From Lacrimispora sphenoides (GTDB lineage Bacteria; Bacillota; Clostridia; Lachnospirales; Lachnospiraceae): 64,000 bases of DNA. The stretch is taken from contig NZ_FOIP01000002.1 in the NCBI RefSeq assembly GCF_900105215.1, forward strand, positions 558,001 through 622,000. The letters are read 5' to 3'. Numbering within the stretch: the first letter of the stretch is position 1; the number at the start of each line of letters is the position of its first letter. Below are positions 9,560 through 20,206 of this stretch, piece by piece. A program made the translations under genes and the position numbers. Below the pieces are notes generated by a model. It was not told the DNA's origin. It made no database searches and saw only the letters and a program-made list of their open reading frames with translations.

Positions 9560-11125
9560 ATGCAGAAATATGGCGAAACGATAGAAGATAAAAGGGAAAC
9601 GCATATCTGGTGGACTGATATCCCGGATCCGGATGTGATCCGGGTTGATGATACATATTATATGACCAGCACTACCATGCACTTTACACCAGGCTGTCCA
9701 ATTATGAGATCAAAGGATCTGGTTCATTGGGAAATTGTAAGTTATGTTTATGATATTCTGGAAAACAGCGATGAAATGACTTTGAAAAATGGAAAACATG
9801 ATTATGGCAGAGGATCATGGGCGAGCTGTTTGAGGTATGCTAATCATACTTTTTATGTTGCATTCACGGCATACAATTCGAATAAAACATATATATTCCA
9901 GACTAAAAATATAGAAAGCAATAAATGGGACAGGTACACGCTTGAGGGTATTTACCATGATATGTCTCTGCTTTTTGATGAAGACGGTAAGGTTTATATG
10001 GTGTTCGGGGGTGGAACGATCCGGGTCATTGAATTAACCACCGATGCAAAGGCTATTAAACCTAAAGGCATGGACAAGGTGATTATTCTTAAAGCTGACG
10101 TGGGAGGAGAAGGCGGCCTTCCGGCCGAAGGCTCTCACCTATATAAACGGAATGGAATGTACTATATTTTCTTGATAGCATGGCCTTCAGCCCCTCGGTC
10201 TACGGGAAGGAGAATTCAAATATGTTATCGCTCAGATAGAATTGATGGTGAGTATGAGGGAAAAGTAATTTTCGAAAATGATATGGGATTTCACAATAAG
10301 GGGGTTGCACAGGGAGGGATTTTTGATACCGGGAGTGGAGAATGGTATTCCCTGATGTTTCAGGATCATGGTTCGGTTGGCAGGATTCCGGTTCTTGTCC
10401 CGTTTATCTGGGAAGAGGGTTGGCCGGTGTTTGAGGCCTATGGAAAGCTGCCCAATATAAACACTGTAAATTCGGAAAATTTCAACTGCCTTAATATCGT
10501 TAAATCTGATGATTTTAATCATCAAACATCGTTATCTCTCCAGTGGCAGTGGAATCATAATTGCGATGACAGATACTGGTCGCTGAGCGAAAGACCAGGA
10601 TGGCTCAAATTGACGAATGGTACGCTTTGTCACAATATATCCGATGCCCGTAATACATTGACACAACGAACCTTTGGCCCTATCTGCTCTGGTAAGGTTT
10701 TGATTGATACATCAAATATGATGAATGGTGATTTTGCAGGTTTGAGTGCTTTTCAAGATCAGTATGGGTATGTGGGAGTTATGATGGCGGATGATGGAGC
10801 GAAGGTCATTATGGCAATGGCAAAACCTGAACCGTTTGAGCCAGCTAATACGCGATATGAGCCGGGAAAGCCAGAGTTAATAGTAGAAAGCATACCTTTA
10901 AACCAGAGAGAAATATATCTTCGCATCGACTTTGATTTACGTGACATGGCTGACACTGCTGATTTTTATTATAGCTTAGACGGCAGCAGATGGAGTGAGA
11001 TTGGCAGACAATTGAATATGTCATACAGATTAACACATTTTGTGGGCTATCGCTTCGCTTTGTTTAGCTATGCGACGAAAGAAACAGGCGGTTTTGCCTC
11101 GTTTGATTATTTTAAGGTATCTTGA
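9560..11125 (+). CDS. GH43 beta-xylosidase-like enzyme with C-terminal beta-sandwich
   Basis: 521 residues, no signal peptide. The GH43 propeller spans about residues 10-315: WWTDIPDPDVIRVDDTYYM holds the catalytic-base Asp, and LPAEGSHLYKRNGMYYIF holds the probable acid Glu. The C-terminal 200 residues (from SLQWQWNHN) match the concanavalin-like domain typical of GH43 beta-xylosidases, which completes the active site. It sits 21 bases after the first GH43 gene and 39 bases before the GH51 gene, in one operon. The likely role is releasing xylose from short xylo-oligosaccharides in the cytoplasm. The exact specificity cannot be read from sequence. Confidence 0.88.
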   Translation: MQKYGETIEDKRETHIWWTDIPDPDVIRVDDTYYMTSTTMHFTPGCPIMRSKDLVHWEIVSYVYDILENSDEMTLKNGKHDYGRGSWASCLRYANHTFYVAFTAYNSNKTYIFQTKNIESNKWDRYTLEGIYHDMSLLFDEDGKVYMVFGGGTIRVIELTTDAKAIKPKGMDKVIILKADVGGEGGLPAEGSHLYKRNGMYYIFLIAWPSAPRSTGRRIQICYRSDRIDGEYEGKVIFENDMGFHNKGVAQGGIFDTGSGEWYSLMFQDHGSVGRIPVLVPFIWEEGWPVFEAYGKLPNINTVNSENFNCLNIVKSDDFNHQTSLSLQWQWNHNCDDRYWSLSERPGWLKLTNGTLCHNISDARNTLTQRTFGPICSGKVLIDTSNMMNGDFAGLSAFQDQYGYVGVMMADDGAKVIMAMAKPEPFEPANTRYEPGKPELIVESIPLNQREIYLRIDFDLRDMADTADFYYSLDGSRWSEIGRQLNMSYRLTHFVGYRFALFSYATKETGGFASFDYFKVS

Positions 11126-11152
11126 TCTTCAGTATGGAGCTTAATTAAATAG

Positions 11153-12673
<1,521 letters not shown>

Positions 12674-12850
12674 TAGATATCTCTACCAGTCAAAATAATT
12701 GAGAAAATGCTTAATTGGCCGTTTTGGAAAAAAGTCATCTCAATAGCAGGTGGCTCTGGCGCCTTACTGCAGGATTTAACGGCAGACCGTTCAAAGATTG
12801 TAACCATCGGCACCGCTTTGAGGGTATATAAAAATATAAAATCAATCTAT

Positions 12851-12899
12851 AAGCCGGAGAATCGGAGTACAAGATGCACTTCAATTGTCCGGCTTTTTT
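12851..12899 (+). terminator. Terminator of the arabinoxylan operon
   Basis: AAGCCGG (12851-12857) pairs with CCGGCTT (12889-12895), followed by TTTTT; the loop is long (31 bases). The rest of the 305-base gap 12674-12978, between the arabinofuranosidase and the convergent GntR gene, holds nothing else I can support. Confidence 0.7.
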
Positions 12900-12978
12900 G
12901 TTTTCTAGAAAGGAGCAATAGAACAATTGCTTTAATTTTAAAAGTGGATCCTTTTCCGAACCCTCTTATTGTATTCGC

Positions 12979-13680
12979 TCAATATATCTGATGCCCACCT
13001 TCCAAGGCCTCATCCAGCTGTTTATCGGTACATCTTCTTGCGGCCTCTGCATCACGCTCTTTTAGGCATTTATATAAACAAAGTACGCTATCGTATAGTG
13101 CCTCTTTCCCGTAACGCAGACAAAAGCGCTTCCAAAGCTGTGTTACAACAGGTTTAAAAGATATGTAAATTAAAGGTATAATACTGTTTCCACTGATAAC
13201 GGAAAGTCTGTGATGAAAAGAAAAGGTGGCTGAGACCGTTTCTTCAATCGAAGTTGCATCAGCAACTTCCACTAATAATCCTTCTAATCCAAGAATATCC
13301 TCATTCGTTGAATTCTTTATAATCGAATCCGTTGCCAGATGTTCCAATGCCCGGCGTACTTCAAGAATTGAGTAAATTTCTGCTTGCCCAAGTGTATCTC
13401 CGTGATATTCCATAATGGCATTTAAGGTATTGATATTTCCGTTCTTGCCGTAATCTGCTACAAATACCCCCTGCCTTGGATGCACTTCCAAAAAACCCTG
13501 TTTTTCAAGTTCTGCGAACCCACTGTTAACCACTGCACGGCTAACCTGCATCTGCCTCGCAATCTCCCTTTCAGGAGGTAATTTACTTCCAACAGGGATA
13601 TGCCCTGATAAAATCATGTCCCGAATCTGACAAATAAACATTTCTTTTAGGCTCAAAGCGCTAAGTTTCTGAAATTCCAT
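12979..13680 (-). CDS. GntR-family (FadR subfamily) transcriptional regulator
   Basis: 233 residues. The N-terminal winged helix (about 10-75) contains GSKLPPEREIARQMQVSR and a wing with GFLEVHPRQGVFV. A helical FCD effector-binding domain follows (about 90-225). The gene converges on the arabinoxylan operon and is divergent from hypB. A palindromic operator lies 22 bases upstream of its ATG, next to its own promoter, so autoregulation is likely. Proteins of this group often sense sugar acids or carboxylates; the ligand here is unknown. Confidence 0.9.
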   Translation of the reverse strand: MEFQKLSALSLKEMFICQIRDMILSGHIPVGSKLPPEREIARQMQVSRAVVNSGFAELEKQGFLEVHPRQGVFVADYGKNGNINTLNAIMEYHGDTLGQAEIYSILEVRRALEHLATDSIIKNSTNEDILGLEGLLVEVADATSIEETVSATFSFHHRLSVISGNSIIPLIYISFKPVVTQLWKRFCLRYGKEALYDSVLCLYKCLKERDAEAARRCTDKQLDEALEGGHQIY

Positions 13681-13701
13681 CGTTTCCCCCCCTTGTTCTG
13701 G

Positions 13702-13718
13702 TTCTGGCCATACCAGAA
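13702..13718 (-). promoter_or_regulatory. Predicted GntR operator
   Basis: Read on the minus strand the site is TTCTGGTATGGCCAGAA, a perfect 6+5+6 inverted repeat. It lies just downstream of the predicted transcription start of the GntR gene, so binding should block its transcription. Confidence 0.7.
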
Positions 13719-13732
13719 ATCAATACCATTTT

Positions 13733-13760
13733 ATCATACATTCTTACAAAAATTCAACAA
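13733..13760 (-). promoter_or_regulatory. Promoter of the GntR regulator gene
   Basis: On the minus strand TTGTTG (13760-13755), a 16-base spacer and TATGAT (13738-13733). Confidence 0.5.
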
Positions 13761-13796
13761 ATAAATAAGTCATAGTGACAATAATTTTTTACAATA

Positions 13797-13825
13797 TTGC
13801 TAGTTTCCATAGAATATTTTATAAT
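13797..13825 (+). promoter_or_regulatory. Promoter of the hypB operon with a 160-base leader
   Basis: TTGCTA (13797-13802), 17-base spacer, perfect TATAAT (13820-13825). The transcript would start near 13832, leaving a leader of about 160 bases before hypB. The leader can form several small hairpins: CTGG/CCAG (13858-13870), AGGAA/TTCCT (13878-13891), and CAGAG (13868-13872) with CTCTG (13913-13917). I recognise no known riboswitch class in it. Confidence 0.5.
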
Positions 13826-13994
13826 AATATTGTTAAAAAATAAACTAAGCGATTCACCTGGCTGAACCAGAGCACTTAGGAAAATATTCCTTCTTCCTGA
13901 CGGTTGAAAGACCTCTGAAAAAAGGAAAATTCCAAAAAGTGATTTAAAGCCAACAGATGACAGAAAAGAGAATATAAAGAAAGGAGCTTGACAC

Positions 13995-14663
13995 ATGGAA
14001 GATTTTAAAGTTCTTGAGATAAAAACAAGTGTCTTTGCTGACAACAACATACAAGCCGGAAAGCTTCGTGAAGAATTAAAGGAAAAGAAGGTTTTTCTTC
14101 TTAATCTGATGTCCAGTCCCGGAGCCGGGAAGACCACGACTCTGACACGTACGATTAATGCCCTAAAGAACGACTTTAACATTGGTGTTATGGAAGCGGA
14201 TATTGATTCTGACGTGGATGCCCGTACCATTCAGCAAACTGGTGCAAAGGCTATCCAGCTGCATACCGGTGGTATGTGCCATCTGGATGCGGAAATGACC
14301 CGCCAGGGATTAGAGGGACTTGATACAGAAGGACTTGACCTTGTAATATTAGAAAATGTAGGCAACCTGGTCTGTCCTGCAGAATTTGACACCGGTGCAG
14401 TAAAAAATGCGATGATCCTCTCCGTCCCGGAAGGAGATGATAAACCTCTTAAATATCCGCTGATGTTTTCTATTTGCGATGTGATACTGATTAACAAGAT
14501 GGATGTAATGCCGTATTTTAATTTTGATATGGAAAAATGCAAAGCTAATATTAGACTTCGTAATCCCAACGCTGTGATCATTCCCATCTGTGCTTTAAAA
14601 GATGAAGGTATAAAGGAATGGACCGACTGGTTAAGCAATGCAGTAAAATCCTGGTGTGAATAA
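13995..14663 (+). CDS. hypB: HypB-like nickel-inserting GTPase
   Basis: 222 residues, standard HypB length. A P-loop (SPGAGKTTTL, about residues 41-50) binds GTP. The family's metal-binding Cys-His is in GGMCHLDAEM. VILENVGNLVCPAEFD and NKMDV are the other switch and guanine-recognition motifs. There is no His-rich N-terminal nickel store. HypB hands nickel to a target enzyme together with HypA, which is encoded two genes downstream. AAAGGAG lies upstream of the ATG. No [NiFe] hydrogenase subunit or hypCDEF gene is in the window, so the client is unknown. Confidence 0.92.
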   Translation: MEDFKVLEIKTSVFADNNIQAGKLREELKEKKVFLLNLMSSPGAGKTTTLTRTINALKNDFNIGVMEADIDSDVDARTIQQTGAKAIQLHTGGMCHLDAEMTRQGLEGLDTEGLDLVILENVGNLVCPAEFDTGAVKNAMILSVPEGDDKPLKYPLMFSICDVILINKMDVMPYFNFDMEKCKANIRLRNPNAVIIPICALKDEGIKEWTDWLSNAVKSWCE

Positions 14664-14734
14664 TAAAAGCATAACTATCATAAAAAGGTATTCATAAACT
14701 TCAAATGCGCAAAACAAGCGCGGGAAAGGAAATT

Positions 14735-17425
14735 ATGAGTGAATTAAGACCTAAGATTGTAAGACTGGCGAAGATGGTAGGCGGTATAGCCGGAGCCATG
14801 AACAAAATCGATGAAAATTCTCCCGAATACTACGCTCTAAACTGTGTCGTAACAGATGACATGGCTGATATTGCTATGATTATCGGGCTGCGTAAACCCC
14901 GAACCTTCGAGTATGTTGCCAAGCGCTCCGGAAAGAGTAAAAAAGAGACAAAGGCCCTCTTAGAGCAGCTGGCCTACACAGGAGTCGCCAAAGTATGGAA
15001 GGATAAGGAAGATCATAAAGAGCGGTTTTTTGTGAATATATTTGCCCCCGGTATGTTAGAAATGATGGTAAATAACCGTGAACAGCTTAATGAACATCCT
15101 GAAATCGGCAAAGCCTTCGAAGAATATACCAGACTGCGTCTTGCGCCTATGGCAGCAAAATTCCCTCAAGGAATGGCAATGATGCGTGTCATTCCAGTCG
15201 AAGAGGCCATCAAGGATATCCCTGGTACAAAGCCCTGGGAACGTCTCTCTTATTACCTGGATAAATATGATACGTTCACGGTATCTGACTGCTCCTGCCG
15301 CCAGTCACGCCGTGTACTGGATGAGGGCTGCGGCCATTTGGAAAAAGACATCTGTATCCAGATGGGTGAAGGTGCCGAATATTACATAAAAACAGGCAGA
15401 GGCCGCCAGATATCACGGGAAGAAGCAAAAGAAATTATTAAATTTGCAGAAAATAATGGCCTGATGCATGAAATGCCCCATACCGACGGACTTGGTGAAT
15501 CAGCGGCAATCTGCAACTGTTGTGGCTGCTCCTGCTTCTCCCTGCGTCTTGCAACCCTTTTTAATACTCCGGATTCCATACGTTCTAACTTTACTGCCAA
15601 GGTAAAAAAGGAAAACTGTGTAGCCTGCGGACAGTGTGTGGAAAATTGTCCGGTTAATGCTTTAAAACTTGGCCAAAAACTCTGTTCCAAGACGCCTGTT
15701 GCCATAAAGGCTGAACCTACCGCACGTGACCATGTCTGGAGAGAAAACAACTGGAATGTGGATTACCGTGAGAACCGTAAAGATGTTACAGAAGAAGGTA
15801 CATCTCCTTGTAAAACTGCCTGTCCGGCTCATATTTCCGTACAGGGTTACATAAAGCTTGCTGCTTCCGGCCGCTACCATGAAGCATTAGAGCTGATAAA
15901 GAAAGAAAATCCTTTCCCTGCTGTCTGCGGACGCATCTGTCCTCATAGCTGTGAAAGCGAGTGCACCCGCGGAGATATCGATGAACCGGTTTCCATCGAT
16001 GAAATCAAAAAGTTTATTGCGGATAAAGAGCTGGATGGTTCGATCCGCTATATCCCGCCTATGCGTTATCACCTTGGAAATAAAATCGCAGTGGTCGGCT
16101 CCGGTCCTTCCGGTCTTTCCTGTGCATATTACCTGGCAATTGATGGTTATCAGGTAACCGTATTTGAAAAGGAAGAAAAACTTGGCGGTATGCTTACCCT
16201 TGGTATTCCCTCCTTCCGCCTGGAAAAGGAGGTTCTTAATGCTGAAATAGATGTTCTGCGTGAAATGGGTGTTGCCTTTAAAACCGGAATTGAAGTCGGA
16301 AAAGATATTACTCTTAATGAACTTCGGAAAGAAGGTTACGAAGCCTTCTATCTGGCAATCGGCGCACAGGGGGGCAGAAGTCTTGGCATTGAAGGGGAGG
16401 AAGCTAACGGTGTTATCTCAGGCGTTGATTTCCTTCGCAATGTAAACCTTGGAAGAAAGGCAGAGCTTTCCGGAAATGTAGTTGTGATCGGCGGCGGAAA
16501 TGTAGCAATTGATGTAGCCCGTACAGGGGTAAGACAGGGAGCTGCTGCTGTCAATCTTTACTGTCTGGAAAGTCCCAGTGAAATGCCGGCATTACCGGAT
16601 GAGATTGCAGAGGCTGAGGAAGATAAAGTTTCCTTTCATAATGGCTGGGGCCCTAAGCGCATCTTGACAGAAGATGGAAAGGTTACCGGTGTAGAATTTA
16701 AGCGCTGCATCAGTGTATTCGATGAAGGCCAACGTTTCGCTCCAAAGTACGATGAAAATGATACCATTACTGTGGAAGCTGATACCGTACTGCTTTCCAT
16801 TGGCCAGACTATTGAGTGGGGCGGACTTCTCTCAGAAAGTAAGGTTGAGCTTAGACGCGGCGGTACTGCCAAAGCTGACAGTCTGACCTTACAGACTTCG
16901 GAACCGGACGTTTTTGTTGGCGGTGACTGTTTTACCGGACCCCAATTTGCGATCCATGCCATTGCAGCCGGAAAAGAAGGTGCAATCTCTATTCACCGTT
17001 ATGTACAGCCGGGACAGTCTCTTGTCTTTGGCCGTGACCGCCGGGAATACCATGCTTTTGATAAAAATAACGTTGCTATCGGATTACAGGATTTTGATAC
17101 GACTCCCCGCCAGAGACCAGGCCATTCTCCTGAGAAAAAAGGCAGCTTCTATGATGAACGTATGACCTTCACCGAGGAACAGTTAAAGAAAGAAACGGAA
17201 CGCTGCCTTGGCTGCGGTGCGGTAGAAATCGACAGTTATATGTGTATTGGCTGCGGCATGTGTACTACCAAATGCAAATTTGATGCAATTCATTTAGAGC
17301 GAACCTATAACACGGTTCCAAATACCTATGAAAAGCTTCCTGTCAAGATTGCCGCCAACGCCATTGTTCGTACCGGAAAGATTGCTGCAACCACCCTCAA
17401 AGAAAGCGTTGGCAGAAGAAGCTAA
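14735..17425 (+). CDS. Multidomain Fe-S / FAD oxidoreductase (GltD-like core)
   Basis: 896 residues from ATG 14735, chosen because GGAAAGGA precedes it; 14705 has no ribosome site. The N-terminus (about 1-110) has a winged-helix-like segment. Cys-rich motifs SDCSCRQ and ICNCCGCSC (about 190-270) and a 4Fe-4S motif CVACGQCVENCP (about 293) follow. The central part resembles the small subunit of glutamate synthase: CKTACPAHISVQGYI, an FAD fold VVGSGPSGLSCAYYLA (about 450) and an NAD(P)H fold VVIGGGNVAIDVARTG (about 580). The C-terminus carries CLGC and CIGCGMCTTKC (about 822-850). It probably passes electrons between NAD(P)H and an Fe-S partner. It lies between hypB and hypA in one operon. Confidence 0.85.
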   Translation: MSELRPKIVRLAKMVGGIAGAMNKIDENSPEYYALNCVVTDDMADIAMIIGLRKPRTFEYVAKRSGKSKKETKALLEQLAYTGVAKVWKDKEDHKERFFVNIFAPGMLEMMVNNREQLNEHPEIGKAFEEYTRLRLAPMAAKFPQGMAMMRVIPVEEAIKDIPGTKPWERLSYYLDKYDTFTVSDCSCRQSRRVLDEGCGHLEKDICIQMGEGAEYYIKTGRGRQISREEAKEIIKFAENNGLMHEMPHTDGLGESAAICNCCGCSCFSLRLATLFNTPDSIRSNFTAKVKKENCVACGQCVENCPVNALKLGQKLCSKTPVAIKAEPTARDHVWRENNWNVDYRENRKDVTEEGTSPCKTACPAHISVQGYIKLAASGRYHEALELIKKENPFPAVCGRICPHSCESECTRGDIDEPVSIDEIKKFIADKELDGSIRYIPPMRYHLGNKIAVVGSGPSGLSCAYYLAIDGYQVTVFEKEEKLGGMLTLGIPSFRLEKEVLNAEIDVLREMGVAFKTGIEVGKDITLNELRKEGYEAFYLAIGAQGGRSLGIEGEEANGVISGVDFLRNVNLGRKAELSGNVVVIGGGNVAIDVARTGVRQGAAAVNLYCLESPSEMPALPDEIAEAEEDKVSFHNGWGPKRILTEDGKVTGVEFKRCISVFDEGQRFAPKYDENDTITVEADTVLLSIGQTIEWGGLLSESKVELRRGGTAKADSLTLQTSEPDVFVGGDCFTGPQFAIHAIAAGKEGAISIHRYVQPGQSLVFGRDRREYHAFDKNNVAIGLQDFDTTPRQRPGHSPEKKGSFYDERMTFTEEQLKKETERCLGCGAVEIDSYMCIGCGMCTTKCKFDAIHLERTYNTVPNTYEKLPVKIAANAIVRTGKIAATTLKESVGRRS

Positions 17426-17445
17426 CAAGAAAAGGAGAGGCAACA

Positions 17446-17787
17446 ATGCATGAGCTTGGTGTATTAAACTCTATGGTCCACACCATTGAGCGTATCGTAA
17501 AGGAGCAGAATATAACAGAGGTCCGCAAGCTTGTCATCGAAGTTGGCGAGCTTTCCGGTATCGTGCCCAGATACTTAGAGCAAAGCTGGCCTGCTGCCTC
17601 CTATAAGACTTTTATGGAAAAAACAGAACTGGAACTTATCGTCATTCCCGGTATTGTTAAATGTAAAGGCTGCGGCAGGGTATTTAATGCCGTTTACAGT
17701 GATTTAAATTGCCCTGGCTGCGGCAGTATGGATATGGAAATCCTGGAAGGCGACGACATGATAATTAAGGAAATCGTGTGTAACTAA
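17446..17787 (+). CDS. hypA: HypA-like nickel metallochaperone
   Basis: 113 residues, the normal HypA length. The N-terminal MHE supplies the nickel-binding His2. A zinc-ribbon is formed by Cys73/Cys76 (CKGC) and Cys89/Cys92 (CPGC). HypA delivers nickel with HypB to hydrogenase or other nickel enzymes. AAAGGAGAGG precedes the ATG and the gene follows the flavoprotein by 20 bases. Its separation from hypB by a redox protein, with no hydrogenase genes nearby, is unusual. Confidence 0.92.
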   Translation: MHELGVLNSMVHTIERIVKEQNITEVRKLVIEVGELSGIVPRYLEQSWPAASYKTFMEKTELELIVIPGIVKCKGCGRVFNAVYSDLNCPGCGSMDMEILEGDDMIIKEIVCN

Positions 17788-17920
17788 AGGATTCTAACGA
17801 AGAAGCGGCGGAGACTGTGGAAGAAGGAGCCGCAATTTAAAAGTCAAAGGTGAATGCCAGAACGTTCTCATGAATTTAATATGAAGGAAATTGAAGCGTG
17901 TGAAACAAGGAGGAATGGGT

Positions 17921-18973
17921 ATGTTTGTGTTTTCAGAAAGTGTTCCTACAATATTGGTTTTACTGGTATGGCTTGGGGTGTTTATATCGTTGTTTGCCGC
18001 AAATGAATTGAGCCGTCGTTTTAAGTGGGTGGGGTTTGGCTGCTTTGTTGTGCTTCCGGTTGTTTTAACAGTTTTATGGCTGACGACGTTAAAGGATACT
18101 TCTTATATGGACTGGTTTCATCTGGCAAAGGTTTACTCCTCTACGGCGGGGTGTATTGGCTTTTGGTGTATCCGTCATATCAAAAAGCTGCAGCATAATA
18201 AAATTGCGTTGTGTTTCCCGCCGTTAATTCTGGCGATCAATATCCTGGAAGCCTGTATCCGTGATTTTGAAGTAAGCCAGTATGCGACACCGGTTATGGA
18301 GTTTATGAACAACCAGGTCCAGTACTATATCGGTGGTTCATGGAATGTCATGAACGGGATTGCAGGTCTCTTAAATATTGTGACCATTACAGGCTGGTTT
18401 GGAATCTGTATTCGAAAGAAGACCAGTAAGGATAAAAGCCAGGATATGCTTTGGCCTGATATGATGTGGTTCTGGATTATCGCCTATGATTTATGGAATT
18501 TCGCTTATACCTATAACTGCCTTCCGACTCATGCATGGTATTGCGGATTAGCACTTTTACTGGCCCCCACAATTTGTGCATTTACAGTGGGCAAGGGAGC
18601 ATGGCTGCAGCATCGTGCCCAGACACTGGCACTATGGTGTATGTTTGCCCAGACGTTTCCGGTATTTCAGGATGCCAGCAGTTTTCTGGTGCATTCCCGA
18701 TCCAGTAAAGCTATTGCAGAAGCAGCGATACGGGAAGGAATGCTTTCCCCTGACGGGTATACGGTATTGACCGGAACAGGAATCCAACCGGTGGCAGGTG
18801 TATCACCGGATACTACTTTTTTGTTTGTTATGAGTTTGCTGGCTCTCCTCGCAAATATCGGAGTCTTTGTCTATATGATTTACAGAATGTATAAGACAAA
18901 GAGAAATCCATATACCGGAGAATTATATACGGATCATAAGAAGTATCAGGAGATTAAGGCTTTGGCGGAGTAA
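17921..18973 (+). CDS. Multi-pass membrane protein, DUF5692-like
   Basis: 350 residues from ATG 17921, supported by AAGGAGGA six bases upstream; a TTG start at 17891 is less likely. About eight hydrophobic segments are visible, beginning at residues 10-30 and ending near 310-330, with a short basic cytoplasmic tail (YKTKRNPYTGELYTDHKKY). The sequence reminds me of proteins annotated DUF5692, but I cannot confirm this. No catalytic motif stands out. It follows hypA by 133 bases and ends before a strong terminator, so it may be co-transcribed with the hyp genes. The function is unknown. Confidence 0.7.
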   Translation: MFVFSESVPTILVLLVWLGVFISLFAANELSRRFKWVGFGCFVVLPVVLTVLWLTTLKDTSYMDWFHLAKVYSSTAGCIGFWCIRHIKKLQHNKIALCFPPLILAINILEACIRDFEVSQYATPVMEFMNNQVQYYIGGSWNVMNGIAGLLNIVTITGWFGICIRKKTSKDKSQDMLWPDMMWFWIIAYDLWNFAYTYNCLPTHAWYCGLALLLAPTICAFTVGKGAWLQHRAQTLALWCMFAQTFPVFQDASSFLVHSRSSKAIAEAAIREGMLSPDGYTVLTGTGIQPVAGVSPDTTFLFVMSLLALLANIGVFVYMIYRMYKTKRNPYTGELYTDHKKYQEIKALAE

Positions 18974-19047
18974 ATTTAACTTCATCAAGTAGGGTCGCGG
19001 ATTGCCAATATCCGATTGACTGTATAGATGGACTGTTATGAAATCTC

Positions 19048-19113
19048 ATATGCTCTCTTCCAGGTTGACAAGTGAAATAATAAAGCTTGTCACTTAGAAG
19101 AGAGCATATTTTT
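19048..19113 (+). terminator. Strong nested-hairpin terminator
   Basis: The outer stem ATATGCTCTCTTC (19048-19060) pairs with GAAGAGAGCATAT (19097-19109), followed by TTTTTG. The loop contains a second hairpin, TGACAAG with CTTGTCA. Confidence 0.85.
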
Positions 19114-19215
19114 GTGCCTGTAGAAAATTATACTCACTAAGGCAGGTGCTTTACATATTATAAGATAATTGATAAGTTACTACATTGCTACTAAATGAAA
19201 GGAGTTGTCTTATAC

Positions 19216-20103
19216 ATGTTTCCTTACCCCCAAGAAATTCACCCATTTACTTATCACGATGATAGGGTTATGCCTTATGATTATTATAATTCCCCTTATT
19301 CTGAAGGACGATGGCTTAGGAGCAAGGGTGCTCTCGAATCGGATGAAAAATATCTTTTACCAGCACAGCAACGGCTTACTTACGTGCTTGTACATGGCTC
19401 TTGGGCTGATGCTCACTTCTGGGATGGCGTAGCAGCAGTGCTGTGTATTCAAGGGCATACAGTATTTACGCCAGAATACGCAGGCCATGGTAAGGACTCG
19501 AATAAAGATGTTACTCATGAGATGATAACAAAGTCAGTCGTTGATTTTATAACAAAACGGAATCTGAGTGATTTCGTTCTGGTTGGGCACAGCTTCGGTG
19601 GAAGTGTCATCCAAAAGGTTGCAGAACAGGTACCAGACCGCATTAAGCGCCTCATATTCTGGGATGCATTCGTATTGGAAGATGGAGAGTCGGTTGCCGA
19701 CGAGGTCCCCCCAAAAACACGACAGGGTTTCGAGCAGCTCCGGGCGGAATCAACGGATGATACGATTATGCTTCCATTTCCACTATTTCGAGATTTGTTT
19801 GTCAATACGGCTACCTTAGAAGAAGCCGGATGGCTGTATGCCCGCGTCACTCCGGAGCCGGCTGGACCGCTTTTCGAAAAGCTGGACCTTAAAGCATTCT
19901 ATGGGTTGTCTATATCCAAAAGCTATGTGTACTTTTTCCAAGACAATGCATTGCCGCAAGGAGAAGGCTACGGCTGGAATCCACATATGTCGGCACGGCT
20001 TGGTCAGTTCCGCCTTATTGTCGGCGATGGGGACCACTTTACGGATACTCTCACAAGGCCGGATATGGTTGCGTGGAAGCTTTACGAGGCGGGGCGTGAT
20101 TGA
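19216..20103 (+). CDS. Alpha/beta-hydrolase fold protein
   Basis: 295 residues from ATG 19216, which has AAAGGAG about 11 bases upstream; the ATG at 19195 overlaps that ribosome site. The hydrolase domain begins at about residue 55 (YVLVHGSWADAHFWDGV, oxyanion region), with the nucleophile Ser in GHSFGG (about 128) and the catalytic His in GDGDHFT near the C-terminus. The resemblance is to small esterases of the plant methyl-esterase type, though the N-terminal 50 residues are unusual. It stands alone behind a terminator. The substrate cannot be told from context. Confidence 0.8.
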   Translation: MFPYPQEIHPFTYHDDRVMPYDYYNSPYSEGRWLRSKGALESDEKYLLPAQQRLTYVLVHGSWADAHFWDGVAAVLCIQGHTVFTPEYAGHGKDSNKDVTHEMITKSVVDFITKRNLSDFVLVGHSFGGSVIQKVAEQVPDRIKRLIFWDAFVLEDGESVADEVPPKTRQGFEQLRAESTDDTIMLPFPLFRDLFVNTATLEEAGWLYARVTPEPAGPLFEKLDLKAFYGLSISKSYVYFFQDNALPQGEGYGWNPHMSARLGQFRLIVGDGDHFTDTLTRPDMVAWKLYEAGRD

Positions 20104-20141
20104 CGTGATAATAAGTTATTACTGCAAGCTTGCTGGAAAAA

Positions 20142-20170
20142 TTGAAAGGGCCTGAGGGTACTGATATAAT
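20142..20170 (+). promoter_or_regulatory. Promoter of the lone PTS EIIB gene
   Basis: TTGAAA (20142-20147), 17-base spacer, TATAAT (20165-20170) with an extended -10 TG. Confidence 0.65.
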
Positions 20171-20206
20171 AGAAATAAAATCAAAGAGAAGAAAAGGAGC
20201 AGAAAT

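Noticed and set aside
12707..12991. Small plus-strand frame after the arabinofuranosidase
   Set aside because: It contains the operon terminator, has no ribosome site and overlaps the convergent GntR gene.
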